Part shown: positions 12,593 through 23,269 of the stretch, one piece after another
How the letters are laid out: the number at the start of each line of letters is the position of its first letter
Numbering within the stretch: position 1 is the stretch's first letter
DNA from: Calocera cornea HHB12733
Lineage: Eukaryota; Basidiomycota; Dacrymycetes; Dacrymycetales; Dacrymycetaceae
NCBI GenBank assembly: GCA_001632435.1
Contig: KV423945.1
Location: 124,001 to 188,000, forward strand
Length of the DNA: 64,000 bases
Reading direction: 5' to 3'
Translations under genes and position numbers: made by a program
The notes under the pieces: model-generated
The model's input: the letters and a program-made list of their open reading frames with translations, nothing else
Told to the model about the DNA's origin: nothing
Databases searched by the model: none

Positions 12593-13927
12593 TCATTTCT
12601 TGATCGGCCTGGCGATGATCTTGACGTGCTTGTCCTTCTCGTTCAGAATGGCGTTGAAGCCCTTCTCCACGAGGTCGTCAATCTCGATGTGCCCAGAGAT
12701 GAGCCCGTCGGTGCTTAAGCGACCGTCGGCAACGGCAGCGATGACAGCGGGGAAGTCATCGGCGAAGCAGATGCAGCCAGAGAGCCACTTCTCACCAAGT
12801 GCCATGTCGTTCAGCGAGATCTGGATCGGCTTCTCCCAAATGGCAACGTTCATGATCGTTCCACGCGGCCTGACAGCATTGATGGCAGTCGTGATGGATG
12901 CCTGGACACCAGCGCAGTCGAAGGCGACGTCGACACCGAGCCCGTGCACGGACGCCTTCTTGCACTCCTCGACGACGTCGCACTCACGCGGGTCGAACAC
13001 GGCCTTGGCACCGGACTTGGTGGCGAGCGCTTTACGCGACCCGGACACCTCAGAAAGATACACCGCGCGGGCACCGATGGCCAGGAGCACGCGCAGGACC
13101 ATGATGCCAATCGGACCGCCGCCGAGCACGAGCGCTGTCTGGCCCATCTTGATGTTTGACACACGCACGGCGTGCCAGGCGACGGACAGCGGCTCCATCA
13201 GGGCACCAATCTCGACTGCTCTGCGGTCAGTGATGTCCATTGGTGTGATGCGCGAACGTACAGGAAATGCTGTCCGGGATGGGATGGGCACGGAACTGCC
13301 GAGCCAGCGCGTACTCTGCAAAGCCACCAGTGTGATCGGCCAGACCGATCCAACCCAGCTTCGGGCAGCAATTCTCTTCAGCTTCAGTCAGCGAGCATAT
13401 TCACGGCTACCAAGGAATACGGCTCACCGAAGCCCTCCTTACACATCTTACACTCTCCGCAGGTAATAATGGGTTCGCTGGCAGTCGTTCAACAGAACGC
13501 TCTTCCATGCTGGATGACGGTGCTCACGCGCAAACCCTCATGCCGACCTTGTACTTCTCCTTATCGACATCGGGCCCAATCTTGGTAATTGTACCGCTGA
13601 ACCTGAGCTGTTGTCAGCGACGAGGAAGTGGGTGGGACAGGTGAGGAGCGTACTCGTGACCCAGAGTCAATGGCAGAGTGGCCTTGGTGATGGGATGCGG
13701 CTTATCGACGTTCGGTACAAGGACCGGACCATCGTGATATTCGTGAATGTCACTGCACACCGCTTCAGTACAATTCCGGACAAAAGCAAGCAGGTCACGC
13801 ACGTTCCGCAGATACCACACCATTCGACCTTGATCTGGACCTGGTCGCCCGTCGGTTCCGGGACGGGGACTTCCTGGATCCGGATATCGCCCTTCCCGTA
13901 GTAAACAGCAGCCTTCATCGTAGCCAT
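12593..13927 (-). CDS. Zinc alcohol dehydrogenase, (R,R)-butanediol dehydrogenase-like
   Basis: Medium-chain, NAD-dependent zinc dehydrogenase; closest in pattern to yeast BDH1/BDH2 (2,3-butanediol to acetoin) and sorbitol dehydrogenases. Six exons on the minus strand: 13803-13927, 13654-13752, 13528-13602, 13428-13477, 13262-13375,12593-13215; 361 residues. Marks: catalytic zinc site WCGICGTDIHEY, LTLGHEFSG, a structural zinc cluster CGECKMC plus a later Cys, EPLSVAWHAV, and nucleotide fold LVLGGGPIG. The start of exon 5 could be six bases further upstream; the chosen acceptor gives the usual seven-residue gap to the fourth structural Cys. A TTTATAAG box sits about 75 bases upstream of the start codon. 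Substrate cannot be read from sequence. Converges on DDX41. Confidence 0.86.
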
Positions 13928-14002
13928 TGAAGCTCACAAGTGGATAGTGAAAAGAGATGCCAGGAAGTCAGGGGTGGTAGTGCCATCGCCCACCCTGCGT
14001 GT

Positions 14003-14010
14003 CTTATAAA
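14003..14010 (-). promoter_or_regulatory. TATA-like box upstream of the alcohol dehydrogenase
   Basis: TTTATAAG on the minus strand about 75 bases before the start codon at 13927, the position expected for a fungal TATA element with a short leader. Placement, not experiment, supports it. Confidence 0.5.
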
Positions 14011-14478
14011 GAGCCGAGTATTATGCAGGATGGACGGTCCAGGCATGCGGGAGGCCCTCTGTGGAGGCGGGGCCCTCGGCCGCGGGTCATGTGTGAGGCG
14101 CGGGTGTGGGCCTAACACCGGGCCGTATCCGAATGTATTCCTTTCCCTTCTACGGTACCACCTACTCAGAAATGGAAGTACTGGCGTCGACTCATGCGCC
14201 AATCCGGAGATCCGAGCTGATGTTGAATCGATGCAATCGATGTGGTCACCATCAGATTTAGGCCACGTTGCGAAATCTCGGTTTGAACTCATGCCGACTC
14301 GGCCGGATGTGGAGAAACGCGGAGCCTCCGCATCTTGTAGAGAAGTTCTAGTCTCTTCACACGCACTCCACGTGTAATTGAGAATTCGACCATCGACATG
14401 CTTATTGATTCACATGTCTATTATGCCACTAATATATCTACCGTCGCGCTGTAGAATCTGAGCGACACTCGCGAGTCT

Positions 14479-15279
14479 TCATTGTGTCCTTGGACCTCCG
14501 TGAAGACCCAGGTACTGCTTCACCTCTTTTATACTCCCAGACCACGCACTGGCTGCAGCACCCGCATGGCTACTATCACTTGGATCGATGTAGTTGAGTC
14601 TCCAATCAGGGGAAGCACCGAAGTAGCACGCTCGCAACCCGTTTGAGTTCCTTAGTGCGGCCAAGCCTTGGAGACCTCGAGGAAGTCTTCGTTCATAAAG
14701 GTTACCCTTATTCCGCTACGGGATTGACCCATGGCCGGCCTAGCCCAGAAATTGAACGACCTCATTCATGCCAGTTCAAGTAACGGCTTGAAATCGTCAA
14801 GACGGAGATTGACATAATCTTGGTTCCATTCGTTGCCCATTTTGAAAGTGATTGATCGTAATGTGGTTGGCCACCTGGCGGCGAGGAGCGCAGGGTATCT
14901 TCGTTCTCGGCGAGGAATTGGAGGACCGCTGGAAATGCAAGCGAGGGCTCATTCTCGTGAAGACCAAGCATACGGGTACGATAGGTATACGGTAGGCCTT
15001 TCGTACGCCGCTGGGCAATGCCCCCCATATGAACGAAACGATATCTTCATCTGCACGGTAGATTTGGGGCTTGTCCCGTCATTGGTTCTTTCGCGATTAG
15101 TAAACCGGCCGACTTGCGGAGAGTGATCCGAGACGAGGATCGCTCCCAACATCTCGGTAGTGGCATTATTCCATAGCTCCGAGAGCGCTGTGACCCAGAG
15201 AGCCTTGCATGTCAAGCCCAGGCTAAGTTTGGAACCGGGTTGAAGACGTTGCGTGATGGCCTGAATTAGTTCAGCCATG
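14479..15279 (-). pseudogene. F-box-like gene relic
   Basis: From 15279 the minus strand reads MAELIQAITQRL then KLSLGLTCKALW and ALSELWNNA, which resembles the F-box start of the many Agaricomycete F-box/LRR proteins. The open frame ends at 14949 without typical downstream leucine-rich sequence. Further minus-strand pieces, such as LRACYFGASPDWRLNYIDPS near 14500-14660, resemble the C-terminal part of such proteins but are separated by stops and frame changes I could not bridge with introns. It may be a decayed copy or a fast-evolving gene whose introns I missed. The flanking stretch 13928-14478 holds the TATA-like box and otherwise nothing I recognise. Confidence 0.28.
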
Positions 15280-15489
15280 AAAAATACTCTGTGCACCGTC
15301 GATAAGAAGGAAGACAAGGAGAAGAGTCGTTGTGCCAAGGACGAGGTGATGAGCTGGCAGTCGGCACGCCGGGGAGTGCCGTACTTTGCGACCGAGCGAA
15401 ATGGAGTAATCTTCGGCTCCGCGAAATTTCTTCGAAATTACATTACACGCCACACATTTTGGCCCATACCCACAAGCCACACGCGCTCA

Positions 15490-16071
15490 TCATACATCTT
15501 CCACGAACTTCTGCAGCTGTGGCATTGGCATGAAGCCGACAAATCGCTTGACTGCCTTGCCGTCCTTGAAGACTATGATGGTAGGTAGAGCGGCGACCTG
15601 TAGGGTATCATCAATATGGATACGTTCGGGACGTAATTTACGCGACTCACCTTCCACTCCATTGCCAGTGCGTTCTGATCATCTGTGTTGACCGTCATCA
15701 GATCTATCTCCTTTCCGCCTGTCAGCTTAACATCGGTGGTAAGCTTCTCCAGCAACGGTGACAGCATTCGACATGGGCCGCACCAGCTGTATTTGGGCAT
15801 CAGAACAACTCAATTTGTTATTACGAATGCAAGCTCACTCGGCATAGAAGTCTACTATTACTGGCTTGGAGCCGCCCTCTTCTACCCGATGCTTGAATGC
15901 CTGCCGTGAATGTCAGTTCGGAGGTTGCTGACTGAGCAACGCGTCGCCCACCTCCGGATCAGCATTAGTGAAGTGTTCTGCTCGTCTCGACGTTGATGAA
16001 AACGTCCGAGCGGATAATCTTGCTGCACGCACAAGCGCAGGAAGTCTCCGAGAGGTAGATAGCATGGACAT
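15490..16071 (-). CDS. Mitochondrial thioredoxin
   Basis: Dithiol-disulfide oxidoreductase. Four exons on the minus strand: 15952-16071, 15839-15900, 15651-15786, 15490-15597; 141 residues. The N-terminus begins MSMLSTSRRLPALVRAARL and carries SARTFSSTSRRAE, rich in Arg and Ser with no acid, a typical matrix presequence. The mature part has the VIVDFYADWCGPCR active site, MTVNTDDQNALA and the cis-proline block VAALPTIIVFKDGK, ending PQLQKFVEDV. The WCGPC motif is split by an intron just before the Trp. A more distal in-frame ATG at 16167 would add an acidic stretch, so I prefer 16071. Likely works with mitochondrial thioredoxin reductase and peroxiredoxin, as yeast Trx3 does. Confidence 0.92.
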
Positions 16072-16693
16072 GTGAGGGTTCGTCGAGTAAGAAATGTGGG
16101 CTGGTGTATTACGTGAATCGGGGAGCCAATAGTACGCGTCCAGTTGCCTCCGTTCGATCGTGTCCACGATCGCGATTTACCGGCCCTTTCTTCTCCATCG
16201 CTCCTTGAGATACAGTAATCACCAACCTGGGTCTGCGCACAAATTTCTCTCAATGGACGTCCATTTTCTTGCTCTGAGTATGCGTGGCCAGTATCCTCAG
16301 AATGTTGGCTTGAGAAAAGAGTACTTATTCATGTGCAATGGTTGGTCACCTGAAGCCTTTCATCTTGACGCGCTATTCGGCAGGCGTGCCGGCGATGTCT
16401 TGAGATGTTCGGCATGTCTCTTTCCCTCGCTGCTGGGATGTTTCACTCTTTGTGAAGTCACGCCAAGCGGTCCTGCCGATCATGATGCTGCCTCCTACAA
16501 AAGGCTGGTGCTGCTGGGACACTACGGCTTTTCACCCCTTTCCTCCCCCCCGCCATCTAGTCAGCTGTGCTGCACTAGTTTTACTCTTCCCTCTTCCCTC
16601 TCGCACCTGTCCCCTACTACTCCTTGCAGCTGCGCTGCCTCTTAATCACACTCGCTCATCACCCGATTACCATCATCACCACTATCCGCAGTC
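16072..16693. promoter_or_regulatory. Divergent intergenic region thioredoxin / secreted protein
   Basis: 620 bases between outward-facing starts. The last 200 bases before 16694 are CT-rich with many TCATCACC-like steps, consistent with a fungal leader. Open frames here lack family marks. Confidence 0.45.
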
Positions 16694-18308
16694 ATGGTCC
16701 AACTCGCGCTGGCTCTCGCATCTGTCCTTGTCTTGCCTTCCCTATCGGCCTTTGGTGCATACGCTGCACCTCTTCCTGCTGCACTAGCCGAGCCCCAACA
16801 GGTTGAGATGCATATGTCAGAGGTAATGCGCATATATGCACCTCTTGAGGATAAATGCTGATCATCTGCCGAAGGGCCACGTTGGGGCTGGTCTCACGAC
16901 CCGGGTCAGTCGACCTATGGCTTTTGACCACGCGCGGAAGACGGTCAGTCAGGAGCACACTGGCTGGTCTTCTCGTGGGCATCGTAGTGTAAGTCTTGTA
17001 GTCACAACATGCCACCGGGCTGACGGCATGCAGACTCACTCTAGGATTTCCATGGAGCAAAGCGCTGCTAATGAAGCCGGAGCTACCGAGGCGGATGTGG
17101 ATAAGCTCAAACCCGCGTTCGTTCGTCGTCGTTCCACGCCAGGATTAACCGCTGCGGTTAGCTATGTGGCCTTTCACACTTGCCTCTTCACTCATCGTCT
17201 CAAAGGCACACCGCCGTCCTGGCCATCCCCGTTTTGCGAGTGGGAAGGGCCGTAAGAGGCAAGGCGTGTATGGGGGCATGTACAGTTCCGGTGCCTCCCA
17301 TGGTGCCAATGTGGATGTGAATGCTAGGGACACAAGCTCGGAGCCAGCTGCTGGTGTTCCAGGAAAAGTCAGCGTCGTGGTCAGGCACATATATTTTCTC
17401 ACATCACCAGCCTACTGATATTCTCTCGGCAGGCGGCCAGCAACTCGTCAGATCCGAAGGTCGATCTGACCGTCAATGTCAATCCTATCGCGAGCCTCGT
17501 TTTCTCTCTTGACAGCAACTCGACTAGCGGATTGATCAAAGCCACCGCTTCCACCAACAATCATACGACACTCTACCTGACTCCCACTACTTCCACCGGC
17601 ACCACCCTTCCGGATCCCTCTACTCTTCTCGTCAATCTCAAGATGGCGGTATTCGATCCGGAGCGAGCGGCACTTGTTCAGTACTGCGCGACATATAATC
17701 CTGCTCCTTCGAACGCCTCCTCCATCGTGGCTGCGCCTTGTCAGACTGTTGCTGCCGAGCATTCTTCTCAAGTGTTCATATACTCTCCCGCGACGGGCGT
17801 CGTGCATCCGCTATGGGCACAAGATGCTACGGTAGCCTCCAACAGCTCGTCGCTCTTTGCCAATGGATCCACTCCCTCTGACGGCAGCGTGAAGATCTCG
17901 AACGTGACGTCGACATTGATCACCTGCCATCCGGACAGCCACTATGTGACTAATGCGCTGCTGTCTGACTCCCCTGATACCAACGCGACCACGCCTGCAA
18001 CGCCTAGCGATCAATCGCTGTTCGAGCTCGTGTTCATCCCAGATGCTGCCCAGTTCCTGGTAGCACCTACTGCGCCTACCGCCAACATCACCGAGGCGCT
18101 GGTTCAGCATATCGACGTCGTCGACACGCACTCTGAGCCTGCCCCACCCACGTTCACAGGAGCCGTTAGCCCGTCAGCCTCCACGATGCCCTCTGCTGTC
18201 AACACCACAGGAGTCCATCTAGCCGAGGCCCTTCTGCCCATGATTCCCTTCCCTGACTCGGATGACTCCTCCTCGGCGCCCGTACCTACGCCTACGGGGA
18301 GACGATGA
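16694..18308 (+). CDS. Predicted secreted protein, unknown function
   Basis: Not recognised. Five exons: 16694-16822, 16875-16988, 17034-17156, 17206-17367, 17433-18308; all junctions are phase 0 and the total is 467 residues. The start MVQLALALASVLVLPSL leads into an Ala-rich stretch, a clear signal peptide with likely cleavage near residues 20-26. The middle is basic and glycine-rich, with possible Kex2-type dibasic sites (KGRKRQ, FVRRRS). The C-terminal exon is Ser/Thr/Asn-rich with numerous N-glycosylation sequons (NSS, NHT, NAS, NVT, NTT) and two Cys-containing segments (VQYCATYNP, IVAAPCQT). No GPI-type hydrophobic tail is present. It could be a cell-wall or effector-like protein. The donor of intron 4 is a weak GTCAGC, so that junction is the least certain. 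Confidence 0.62.
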
Positions 18309-18704
18309 TGGTTAACTTCCTTACTCGGGCTTAACATAGTGAAATGTATCATATCATTGCGTAATACACAATAGTGAACAGGAAACCGACCGCCGACCTT
18401 CTTGCAGACTGTAACAGCGTGTTTTGCTATATTCTATACCAGTACTGAAGGATCGGAGGAAAAGATGATAGTGGACGGAGGACCGCGATCATGGTGACAT
18501 CTACAGTGGCCGTGGAGGAAGAAGCTTCAGCTGTTGAGGTACTGCTCCCAAGCACCTCTGGGTATCTTGGGCTTCGTAGTAATCTTCTTCCCTTTCCCCT
18601 CGAACTGACTAGCGTCGTTCTCACAGGCATCAGCTTGAGCTTCCAGCTCTCCGATCAGTTCACCGCCTGCCGGAACCTCATCAGCATACATGCTGCCCAG
18701 CTTG
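18309..18704. other. Convergent 3' region
   Basis: About 400 bases between two facing stop codons. An alternative last exon of the minus-strand coiled-coil gene could reach 18527, as a frame there ends PRGAWEQYLNS. Otherwise nothing is seen. Confidence 0.4.
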
Positions 18705-19645
18705 CTACGATACCTTACACATATCCTCCAGAGTCTGCCGGAGCTCATTGCGATGCTGCTCGCGGGCTATGTACTGCGCTTCGAGTTCCTTCAAGTACCG
18801 CTTCAGCATCGCCTGTACATGATTAGTCGCTGCTTCATGCGTAAACGTAACCAACTAACCTGGCTTTCAGACATCACATCCTTCAACGCAGTCGCCCTCT
18901 CCTCCGCCGCCGATTGGATCTCGAAAGCGCTTGTCTGGAACCCCACGAGCACGGCCTTGAGCTGCTCATCTTTCGCAGATGTCGCGATGTTGGTGCTCTT
19001 TATCTTCTCGGTGGCGGGTGAAAGAACGTGGATCATCTCGTTCCTCATCTGCACGGAGAGGGCAGCGAACTGGCTTTTGAGAGATTCAATAAGGGCTTCG
19101 TTACGGCTCGCTTCTTCGTCTTCTTCTCTAGTGATCGCGTCATCAGCATCTTGTTCACTCAGAGCCATCAAGGCTTACTCTTCCAGGTTCTCTCCGATGA
19201 GCGTGAGATCGGCTGCCCAGAGGTCTTCATCATCCGATCCCACCTCGCTGCCTTCATCTTCGGAAGCACTCTCCAAGTCGGACGTTGCTTGCTCCGCTTC
19301 TTCGATGAGACGCTCCTTCCGCTTCTGACGGTCGGTACGCGGTCTCCATCCAGGCTGAAAGGTGGCAGTGGAAGGGAGCATATGCTTTGCTTTGGATGGC
19401 CGGGACGTGACAGCTTTGCTCCGGAGGCGTTCGGTAGGAGAGAGGCGAGGTCGAGTGATCGGGGTCCCTAGAACTAGGCGCATATATGCAGGTTAGCGCT
19501 GAGGCAGTAGCGGCATAAGTTAGAGCAGACCAGGAGATCTCGACGCCTTTCCCGCTCCCACGACGCTATTCTTGACAGATCTTGCGGTAGCCTTCGTCGT
19601 CAACTTTCTCGCTTTGGCAGAGGACGGATGCTTAGCTCGCGACAT
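18705..19645 (-). CDS. Coiled-coil protein, unknown function
   Basis: Not recognised. Four exons on the minus strand: 19531-19645, 19179-19467, 18860-19127, 18705-18812; 259 residues. The N-terminal third is basic (MSRAKHPSSAKARKLTTK, later TRPRLSPTERLRS), suggesting nucleic-acid binding or nuclear import. A short acidic stretch (SEDEGSEVGSDDEDLW) follows, then a long heptad-like helix of about 110 residues (ALIESLKSQFAAL, LKRYLKELEAQ, HRNELRQTLEDM). The design resembles small kinetochore or chromatin adaptor proteins, but no family mark supports a name. Splicing at 18711 could replace the last residues with a longer tail ending at 18527. The donor of intron 1 is a weak GTCTGC. Confidence 0.6.
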
Positions 19646-20004
19646 GATAACAGGAGGCAGAGGATGGTCGTTTGAAGAAGAGTCGCGTTGAGGCGCGTTC
19701 TCCCCCCAGTCGCATCCGCAGCTCACGTGTCCCCGGATCACCTGCCTCCGTCCGTATTCCAACATGTTCTCGCGCTGATAGTCTGATCCCAGGTGGCGCA
19801 TGCCCCCGGCGCATCGGTCGCATCAGAGCGAAAAGCAAACTAGTTCGGAGTCGTCTCGCACCTGTTAACTTGTTGAACAGTTCAAGTTCGCCACACAAGT
19901 CAGGGAGGTGATAGTCCCTCAAGTGGCCAGTGAATGTTATCACACCATGGACGTATCATGGCGTGCATCCAACGACATGAGAACGCACCAAAAGTATTGG
20001 ATTA
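19646..20004. other. Intergenic, no gene seen
   Basis: 360 bases between the GUF1 stop and the start of the coiled-coil gene, both on the minus strand. It should hold the GUF1 3' UTR and the promoter of the coiled-coil gene. No recognisable ORF or repeat. Confidence 0.45.
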
Positions 20005-22995
20005 TCATGACCTATTCGACCGCAATATGTCGTAGAACGCCTCCTGGGGAAGGTCAATATTCCCGATCCGCTTCATCAGCTTCTTTCCCGCTTTCTGCTT
20101 CTCCAGAACCTTCATCTGCAAGCGGACGGTCAGATACAGGGGCATAATGGCGTAAAGGAGGTCCCCACCTTCCGCTCGTAATGCCCTCTGAGAACGCCCA
20201 ACATGTTAGTCCAACATAGGAATGAGAGCGGCACTAAGAGCTCACCCATACAGCCCAGCAGTCACGTCCTTACGCATAGCGGATATTCTACACACCAGCT
20301 CAGCACTGCTATAGGTGAATCGAGCGTCATAGCAGGTGCGCACGTCTCACGAGCCAATATAGTTCTCCCGACTGCCGCCTGAATTGCTACTTCAAAAAGC
20401 TGTTTTGGAACAACCTCGCCTGATCTAAGATCAGGAAGCGGAACGAGGTTACATACAAATGCCTTACGAAGTTTCTTTGCCCATATTCGGCCAACGCGCA
20501 CACTGTTCGAGCGATGGACAATGATCGCCAGGGAATCGATAGGTCTTCCGTTCAACAAGAAGGAGATCTTGACCATGTCGCTCGGTTGATATCCAACATC
20601 CTCATAGCTAATGGCAGTGATCAGAATAGGCGCTCTGCATGAGAGATGTGACCCACTCGAAGCTAGCAAATCCTGATGTAGTCTTCTTTAGTTTGTCGAA
20701 GAAGTCGGTGACGATCTCTGCTAGTGGCAGTCGAGCGGTCATAAGCACGCGTGGTTCATCACCGGTCGTATCCAAATACACGTGGTCGAGAGCTTCTGCC
20801 CGATGGTTTGAGCAAAGGTTAATCATACCTCCAAGATATGCTATCACCACTGGATCAGCTCGTGATAGGACAACGAATGACAGGGTCCTACTGTTTGGAA
20901 GAATGATGGTAGCCTTAACCATGGGCTCGTGGACCTCCTGAACCTTTCCGATTCCGAAGTCCTGTGGGTCGGGAAAGTCGTTGGGGTTGCTTATGATAGT
21001 TTCCTTGCCATTTTTGTATACGACTGTGGGACATTAGACGACACGAGCCTTCATCTGTCGAGTGTGCTCACTCTTGAACGGCACAGTCGGATTCGTGATG
21101 AGGATCTGCTGGTCGTATTCATCCTCCAGCCTTTGGCGGAACACATCCATATGCAGCGTGCCCAAAAATCCCAGACGGCATCCTTGACCCAAGGCCGTGG
21201 ACGACTCGCGTTGTATTGTTACACTCCGATCCGTGAGTGTAAGCTATGGTTGTGTCAGATGCAGCCTGGGTATCCTGGCAGACGAGCTCACCCTCTTGAT
21301 GGACTCCTCCAGCTTAGGAAAGTCGTTGCTGTCGATCGGGAAAATGCCCGCAAACACCATCGCCTTCGTGGGTTGGAAGCCGTCCAATGGACCACGGTTA
21401 CTCTCACCAACTCGGAAGATAGTATCTCCGATTTGCGCTGCGTAATGTCAGTTCCAACCTCTGTCACGCGGAAATGAGCATTACCTTCACTGGAGTTCTT
21501 CATGTTGCATGCTTTAAGCCTTCTTCAGAACAAAGCGGAATGAAACTCATGACATGTCTCACCAAGATAACCAACTTGGCCCGCTTGCAACATCTCGGTC
21601 GGTGTTTCCTCTGGGTGGAGGACGCCCACATCAACAGCGTCATACTTCTTCTGAGTATGATGGAGGAGAATCTTGTCCCCCTTCCGGATCCGTCCAGACT
21701 GGACGCTGAGAAGAGAGATGACGCCTCGATATCGGTCATAAGAAGAGTCGAACAGGAGGGCTTTCAACTCTGCTTCAGGGTCTCCAGAAGGCGGGGGTAT
21801 TCGATCGACAATAGCTCGCAAGATCTCATCAACTCCTGCCCCAGTCTTGGCTGATGCAGTAAGGATCTCGTCTCTCCCAATCCCAAAAGTGGATTCTATC
21901 TGAGCTGCCATGCGATCAGGATCAGCAGCGGGCAGATCGATCTGATCATGAGGTGAGACAAGCACAAGAAGAAGAAGAAGAAGAAGAAGAAGAAGAAGAA
22001 GAAGAAGAATGCGTGCCTTGTTCAAAACAGGAATGATAGTGAGATTCTTCTCAAGCGCAAGCATTCCAACTGAGATTGTTTGTGCCTGCACACCTTCTAC
22101 AGTCGTTGTGAGTGTTTCTCCCAATAAATTGAATCGATGGCGAACGCGTAGCATCGATCAGCAGCAGAGCACCCTGACATGCGGCTAAGGATCGCGAAAC
22201 TTCCCACGCGAAATCGACATGACCCTATACACCACTATAGCAAACGTAAACAAAAGAGTGTTTCAGACATACAGGCGTGTCAATGAGGTTCAGCAGGAAG
22301 GTCTTATTATTGTGTTCGTGCAGCATGCTGGGAAGAGTCAGGCTCCGGTACGTTTCTCAAGCAGCGGACTCGTTCACCTGACTGTCTGCGCCTTGACTTC
22401 GAGGAGAATCTCCGATTAGAGTCTTAGCACAGAACGTTTGCAACGCTCTAACCTGTGATGCCACGCTCTCTTTCGACTTTGAGCTTGTCCAGCATTTGCG
22501 AGCTTGAACCGCTGATCTTCTCCACTGTACCGGTTCGCTACAACGGGGAATTAGAAATGGATGTCCCCTGAGATCGGCCGATCATACCTCTAGTAGTCTG
22601 TAACTGAAAGTGAGTGAATTTCCTCTGTGACCATGTGTTGACACTCACCGGTCGGCCAACGTGGACTTTCCATGGTCTACACCACGTATGTAAGCATTCG
22701 ACTGATGACGGCCCGGTCTAGGACCTCACCAATGTGCGCAATGATGGAGAAGTTCCTAAGAAGCTTTAGGGTCTTCCTTAGATATGCCTGGTGCTATGCA
22801 TGCGCACCGGATCAGATCCACGCCGTAGTCCTCCATTCTCAAAGGCGGTACGCTCGCCGTGTTCGACGCGCTCCGAACGTGACGCCGCACCGGAGAATTG
22901 GCGCATCTCACGTCAAGCCGATGCAGAAGAATATCCAAACATCCTCTTCTCCAGGTCTCATAGACGGCTTTTACTGCCCCGCATGATGCAAGCAT
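20005..22995 (-). CDS. GUF1: Mitochondrial elongation factor 4 (GUF1/LepA)
   Basis: Ribosome-dependent GTPase that back-translocates stalled mitochondrial ribosomes. I rebuilt 19 exons, 5' to 3': 22808-22995, 22730-22755, 22649-22676, 22588-22597, 22453-22537, 22378-22396, 22273-22327, 22146-22224, 22017-22096, 21563-21941, 21485-21511, 21292-21437, 21072-21243, 20892-21023, 20657-20840, 20344-20607, 20246-20287, 20169-20187, 20005-20115; total 681 residues. Basic presequence ([11 protein letters not shown]). G1 AHIDHGKST, switch I RERGITVKAQT, G3 DTPGHVDF, G4 NKID; LepA-specific LPPADP-like [19 protein letters not shown] and the C-terminal TAGLYGGHYERK block are intact. Six exons are 10-28 bases. 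The intron 21942-22016 uses a GC donor and splits G4. Confidence 0.95.
21966..22009 (+). repeat. AAG/GAA microsatellite inside a GUF1 intron
   Basis: About 14.7 uninterrupted copies of AAG on the plus strand (CTT on the coding strand), a pyrimidine tract within the 75-base GC-AG intron of GUF1. Confidence 0.95.
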
Positions 22996-23269
22996 TTACT
23001 TGCAAGTCTAAGCCAATGCAGCAGAGGTGAGCTCGATGGCCTGCGGTCCAGCTGCCTATTCGCGCACCAGGAAGGGACCCTGGCCCGAAGCCGGCATTGT
23101 CAGGGCCAAAATTCCGCTTCCGTTTTTCATCAGCAAAATGCCTCCGGGCGCTTCTAGTAGGCGCGTCCTGAGGGTAATCTCCACCACCAACTCGCACTTT
23201 CCCTCGTACCACTCCTTCTCTTACGCTGCACACTCGTTGCCTTGCTCCTTCCCCACGTGATAACTCATC
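22996..23269. promoter_or_regulatory. Bidirectional promoter GUF1 / UBC9
   Basis: 274 bases between outward-facing starts. The UBC9 side is CT-rich (about 23195-23262), as expected of a fungal leader. No TATA box is evident. Confidence 0.55.

Noticed and set aside
21942..22016. Poly-leucine stretch read through in GUF1, which could be a transmembrane helix
   Set aside because: It interrupts the G4 motif NKID; splicing at the GC donor restores it, so I treat it as an intron.
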